Part shown: one piece after another, positions 14,174 to 17,701 of the stretch | How positions within the stretch are numbered: the stretch's first letter is position 1 | How the letters are laid out: each line of letters begins with the position of its first letter | NCBI GenBank assembly: GCA_023229795.1 | Contig: JALNYP010000073.1 | Location: 1 to 17,701 of the forward strand | Origin: Syntrophobacterales bacterium | GTDB lineage: Bacteria > Desulfobacterota > Desulfobaccia > Desulfobaccales > 0-14-0-80-60-11 | Direction of reading: 5' to 3' | DNA: 17,701 nucleotides | Made by a program: the position numbers and the translations under genes | The notes under the pieces: model-generated | Told to the model about the DNA's origin: nothing | Databases searched by the model: none | What the model saw: only the letters and a program-made list of their open reading frames with translations

Positions 14174-17100
14174 TCAGTCCCCCAGGGCTTCCCGGCGCAG
14201 GGTCATCAGGTCTTTTAATTCCGCGGTGGACAATTCGGTCAGCCAGCCTTCCCCGGCGCCCACCACCCGTTCGGCCACTTCCTTTTTGCGCTCGATCATT
14301 TCGTCGATCTTCTCCTCCAGGGTCCCCACGCAGAGGAATTTGTGCACCTGGACGTCTCTCGTCTGGCCGATGCGGTAGGCCCGGTCGGTGGCCTGGTTTT
14401 CCACGGCGGGATTCCACCAGCGGTCAAAATGGAAGACATGGTTGGCGCCGGTGAGGTTCAAGCCGGTGCCCCCGGCCTTCAGGGACAGGATGAATAGGGG
14501 CAACCGGCTATCGTCGGCCTGGAAGCGCCCCACCATATCGTCCCGCTGTTTCATGGGGGTCCCTCCGTGCAGGAAGAGCACTTCCCGGCCAAAAGTTTCC
14601 TGCAGGTGGCGCTGGAGAATCTTGCCCATCTCGGCAAACTGGGTAAAAATCAAGGCCCGGTCTTTGACCTGGAGGAGTTCCTCCACCATCTCCGTCAACC
14701 GGGCCAGCTTCCCCGAGCGTCCCGGCACCGGGGAATTGTCGGCCAGGAATTGGGCGGGATGGTTGCAGACCTGTTTGAGCTTGGAGAGAATGCCCAGGAT
14801 GACCCCCTTGCGCTGTATGCCGTCGGCTCCGTCCAGGGCCCGGCTGGCCTCGTCCACCACCGCGGCGTACAAAGAAACCTGCTCTTTGGTCAGATTGCAA
14901 AACACCTTCATTTCGTTCTTTTCCGGCAGATCGGCAATGACCTTGGGGTCGGTTTTGAGCCGGCGCAGGATAAACGGCCCGGTCAGACGTTGCAAGCGTT
15001 GGGTGGCCTCGAGGTCCCGGTTGGCCTGAATGGGGATGAAGAACCGGCGTTTGAATTCCGTCTGGGAGCCCAGGAAGCCGGGATTGAGAAACTCCATGAT
15101 GGACCACAGGTCACCCACATTGTTTTCCACCGGCGTCCCGGTGAGCGCCAGGCGGTAACCAGCCGGCAAGGCCCGGGCCGCCCTGGCCTGCTTGGTCTCA
15201 GGGTTTTTGATGTTTTGGGCCTCATCCAGGATCACCCCGGACCAGGCAATCTCTTTGAGCACATCGAAATCCCGGTGCAGCAGGGCATAACTGGAGATGA
15301 CCATGGTGTATTTCCGTACCTGTTTGGCCAGGGTTTTGCCCCTGGAACGGGTGACGCCATGATGCACCAAAACCGGCAAATCGGGAGTGAAGCGGACCGC
15401 TTCCTTCTGCCAGTTGCCCACCACGGAGGTAGGACAGACCAGCAGGACAGGTTCCGGGTGGCTGGTTTGGCGCTCCCGGGCGATTAGGGCCAGGGTCTGC
15501 ACGGTCTTTCCCAGCCCCATGTCGTCGGCCAGGCAGGCCCCCAGGCCCCACTGCTTTAAAAAACCGAGCCAGGAATAGCCCCGCACCTGGTAGGGCCGCA
15601 AGATTCCGTGGAAGTTGTCGGGGACCGTTAATTCGGTAAACGCATCCTGGCTTTGCAGTTGCGCCAGAAGATCGCCAATCCAGCCCTCGGCCGCCAGTCC
15701 GGCAAAGGGGAGGTCGGCCGGGGTTTGCACTCCACCCAAAGCTACTTGTAAAGCCTCCCGGGCGGTGATCCCTGCATCCGCCTTTTTCTGCCAGAAGTCC
15801 AGGGCCGCCTGGATCTCCTCAGCATTCAACTGCACCCATTGGCCCCGCAACTTGACCAGGGGTGATTTCAGCTTGGCCAGTTCCTGGAGTTCGGCCAGGG
15901 AAAGCTCCTCGTCGCCCAAGGCCAGCTGCCAGTTAAATTGGACAATTTGGCCCAAGTTAACCCCGCTACCCCCGGCCATCTTGGGGGACTTAACCTGGGC
16001 CCGTGCCGACAGGCGCATTTTGGCGTCCCGGCCGGTCCACCAGGCGGGCAGCATCACCCCGAAGCCGGCCTGTTCCAGTAACAAGGCCTTTTCGGTGAGA
16101 AAGGCAAAGGCCCCACGGGTATCCACAGGGTGGCCGTCAGGCAGGGTGGTCTTGAGACCGGCCGCAAGATCGGGGTAGAGGCGGGCGCTCTGGCCCAGCG
16201 ACACCAGCAGGCACTCTTTGGCGTGAAACTCCCCCAGGCGGAGGAGGGCAGCGGTGCGCTTTTGGGGATTCCAGGCCTCTCTGACGGGAATGAGGAGGCT
16301 GGGGTCATCCGCGGCCTGGAGCAGGTAGCGGACAAACCAGGACTCTTCGCCGGGCTCAGACTCGGCTTCCTCCTCCGGTTCCTCCAGGCGGAAGCAGAGG
16401 CGGAACGGCGCGGCCGTAGTCAGCGTGACCGGGCGGCGCCATTGTTGAATTTGCTCCTGTAACTGGGCCAAAGCGCCGGGGTCGCCTGCCATCAGCCCGT
16501 CCGGCGATTGCAAGGCGCAAAGCCATTGATCATGGAGGCTGTCGCACCCGGGAGCTTTCTTGGCGGGGCGCCCACGCTGGGCTTGGGCCGGCGCCGCGGT
16601 GGGGGCGGGAAACCGGGCCAGATGGTCCACCATTCGGCCCAGGAAGCCGTCCAGCACTTCTGCGGCAGGGCGCACCGGGGAGGCGTCGGCTTCCGGGGTC
16701 AGGGCCCGGCAAGCCGTGGGCATGAGGACGGCCAGTCTGGCGGCCACCTTGCCGTCATTTCCGGATAACACCGGTTCCCAGCGAGCATAGTAAGTCCCCT
16801 GGATTTCCTTGAGACCGGGGAGAAACCGCTGTCTGGCCGCCAATGATCCGGCAAAGCGCAGGGCCGCGGCCCAAAAGGCCAAATCCTTCCCGATGACGAC
16901 ACCGGGAGCCAAGACCTCTTTGCCCACGCAAGCACAGAGCAGTTCGATTTCTGCCGGCGGTGGCAGGCGAAGGCCGGTAATCTGCCAGGGGGATAAGACG
17001 GCTGGGGCATAGGAGGCTGGGGCCTCGGAAATCAGCGGGCTGGAAGTCCAGGGGTGATTCTTCTGGGTGGGGAGCCAGGCAACCGCGGCCTGGTGGCTGC

Positions 17101-17311
17101 CCAGGCCGTTCAGCAAATGGCCTAAGCCGGCCACCTGGAGCGCCTCGGAAAATTTTTCTTTTTCGGCGTCGTAAGGTAGCGGAGGAAATTTGACGGCCTT
17201 CAGCCTGCCTTTTGCCAGGCGGCCAGAGCGAGGCGGGACGGCGGGGATTTCTCCCCAAAGGATAAGGTGATTTTCCTGAAATCCGGCATGCAGGACAAGC
17301 ATTTCTGGCAA
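14174..17311 (-). CDS. SNF2-family DNA-dependent ATPase
   Basis: A 1045-residue protein of helicase superfamily 2. The N-terminal half (1 to about 560) is the bacterial SNF2-associated region. The ATPase core follows: motif I DDMGLGKT (about 595-602), motif II DEAQ (about 693-697), motif III LTGTPVENN, and in the second lobe GGTGLNL, DRWWNPAVENQATDRAYRIG and a Q (motifs V and VI, about 950-980). Such proteins move along or remodel protein-DNA complexes rather than unwind strands. The called start is a TTG at 17311; the ATG at 17302 (MLVLHAGFQ) is equally possible, neither having a good ribosome binding site. It is the first gene of an operon with the SWIM protein, as in many bacteria. No nuclease, methylase or other defence gene is adjacent inside the window. 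Confidence 0.93.
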   Translation of the reverse strand: MPEMLVLHAGFQENHLILWGEIPAVPPRSGRLAKGRLKAVKFPPLPYDAEKEKFSEALQVAGLGHLLNGLGSHQAAVAWLPTQKNHPWTSSPLISEAPASYAPAVLSPWQITGLRLPPPAEIELLCACVGKEVLAPGVVIGKDLAFWAAALRFAGSLAARQRFLPGLKEIQGTYYARWEPVLSGNDGKVAARLAVLMPTACRALTPEADASPVRPAAEVLDGFLGRMVDHLARFPAPTAAPAQAQRGRPAKKAPGCDSLHDQWLCALQSPDGLMAGDPGALAQLQEQIQQWRRPVTLTTAAPFRLCFRLEEPEEEAESEPGEESWFVRYLLQAADDPSLLIPVREAWNPQKRTAALLRLGEFHAKECLLVSLGQSARLYPDLAAGLKTTLPDGHPVDTRGAFAFLTEKALLLEQAGFGVMLPAWWTGRDAKMRLSARAQVKSPKMAGGSGVNLGQIVQFNWQLALGDEELSLAELQELAKLKSPLVKLRGQWVQLNAEEIQAALDFWQKKADAGITAREALQVALGGVQTPADLPFAGLAAEGWIGDLLAQLQSQDAFTELTVPDNFHGILRPYQVRGYSWLGFLKQWGLGACLADDMGLGKTVQTLALIARERQTSHPEPVLLVCPTSVVGNWQKEAVRFTPDLPVLVHHGVTRSRGKTLAKQVRKYTMVISSYALLHRDFDVLKEIAWSGVILDEAQNIKNPETKQARAARALPAGYRLALTGTPVENNVGDLWSIMEFLNPGFLGSQTEFKRRFFIPIQANRDLEATQRLQRLTGPFILRRLKTDPKVIADLPEKNEMKVFCNLTKEQVSLYAAVVDEASRALDGADGIQRKGVILGILSKLKQVCNHPAQFLADNSPVPGRSGKLARLTEMVEELLQVKDRALIFTQFAEMGKILQRHLQETFGREVLFLHGGTPMKQRDDMVGRFQADDSRLPLFILSLKAGGTGLNLTGANHVFHFDRWWNPAVENQATDRAYRIGQTRDVQVHKFLCVGTLEEKIDEMIERKKEVAERVVGAGEGWLTELSTAELKDLMTLRREALGD

Positions 17312-17701
17312 ATAGAAAAACTATTTTCGGAAAGAATACCGAGAATGGAAGATAAATACAACGACGATCCTGTTCAGGCTCACTAAAGCCGCTCAAGTAA
17401 GTCTCTCAGGCTCAGTGGCATCTTTGGCTGCGTTTCACCCTCCCATCGTTTATCCGGAGGACTTCCGCAAGACAATGGCCCGCCTGTCGGTCGCCGTTGC
17501 GGGCCTGGACTTCTGTACCAAAGAGGACTTCGCACAGGTAATCGCGCGGCCCGGAAGTATAGCTTTTCTTTCCAGGTAACCGTTCAGTTCCCCTTCTGAG
17601 AGGGGACAAATTATTTTGAAATTAATGGAAAAAATGCATAAGGGCTAGTTATTTTGTGAAAAATGGTGTATCCAAGGTCTTGTGGAACCAAGACCGATTA
17701 C
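17312..17701. other. End region without a clear gene
   Basis: On the plus strand a frame is open from 17316 to a TAA at 17577-17579 (87 codons, GC-rich third positions in its second half, e.g. VYPEDFRKTMARLSVAVAG), but it has no early start codon and no family that I recognise; it may be the remnant of a gene. It is followed by a hairpin TCCCCT/AGGGGA (17589-17594 and 17601-17606). The promoter of the minus-strand helicase operon should also lie here; I cannot point to it. The last 90 bases are AT-rich and featureless. Confidence 0.35.

Noticed and set aside
14567..15487. 306-codon plus-strand ORF opposite the SNF2 gene
   Set aside because: Antisense shadow of the helicase core, with no ribosome binding site or recognisable domain.
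17581..17610. CRISPR repeat-like hairpin (GTTCAGTTCCCCTTCTGAGA..)
   Set aside because: Only one copy is present and no regularly spaced second repeat occurs in the remaining bases.

Overview
The window looks like accessory DNA from an anaerobic, moderately GC-rich Gram-negative bacterium. A sulfate-reducer or Desulfobacterota-type host is my inference, from the selenoprotein gene, the YHS/heavy-metal-binding copper ATPase and the style of the sensor proteins. No rRNA or tRNA is visible to confirm it. Mobile and decaying DNA sits at the left, a metal/redox island fills the middle, and a helicase operon lies at the right.

Left (1-2772): an IS1182-type transposase gene broken by a one-base insertion, its probable right end, then a group II intron of about 665 nt without a reverse-transcriptase gene. 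The intron is well supported. The seven bases before the 5' splice site are exactly complementary to a loop inside the intron (EBS1/IBS1), and domains V and VI are recognisable. Domain V carries ACC where the catalytic triad is normally AGC.

Middle (2773-12793): two small exported Met/His-rich proteins on the minus strand. On the plus strand follow a YHS domain fused to a thioredoxin-reductase-like flavoprotein without the redox CxxC, a small lipoprotein, an exported thioredoxin-fold protein, a small decayed membrane ORF, an exported Met/Gln-rich protein, three tandem membrane proteins sharing one two-TM module but with different outputs (phospho-acceptor helix only, complete histidine kinase, GAF plus Cys cluster), a broken sensor gene on the minus strand, and a copper P-type ATPase with one YHS and two CPMH-type metal-binding domains. 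The ATPase is frameshifted right after GDGINDAP.

The main discovery is the thioredoxin-fold gene at 5505-6065. A conventional reading splits it in two at an in-frame TGA. That TGA sits where the first Cys of a CPYC active site belongs, giving U-P-Y-C, and is followed at the right distance by a 13-pair stem-loop with a G-initial tetraloop, as expected of a bacterial SECIS element. I read it as one exported selenoprotein of 186 residues.

Together the middle genes suggest an envelope system for handling copper (or a similar soft metal) and thiol redox stress: Met-rich chaperone-like proteins, metal-site-bearing membrane sensors, an exporter and a Sec-based thiol oxidoreductase. The link is by neighbourhood only. 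Right (13168-17311): a minus-strand operon of a SNF2-family ATPase and a SWIM zinc-finger protein. The last 390 bases hold no clear gene.
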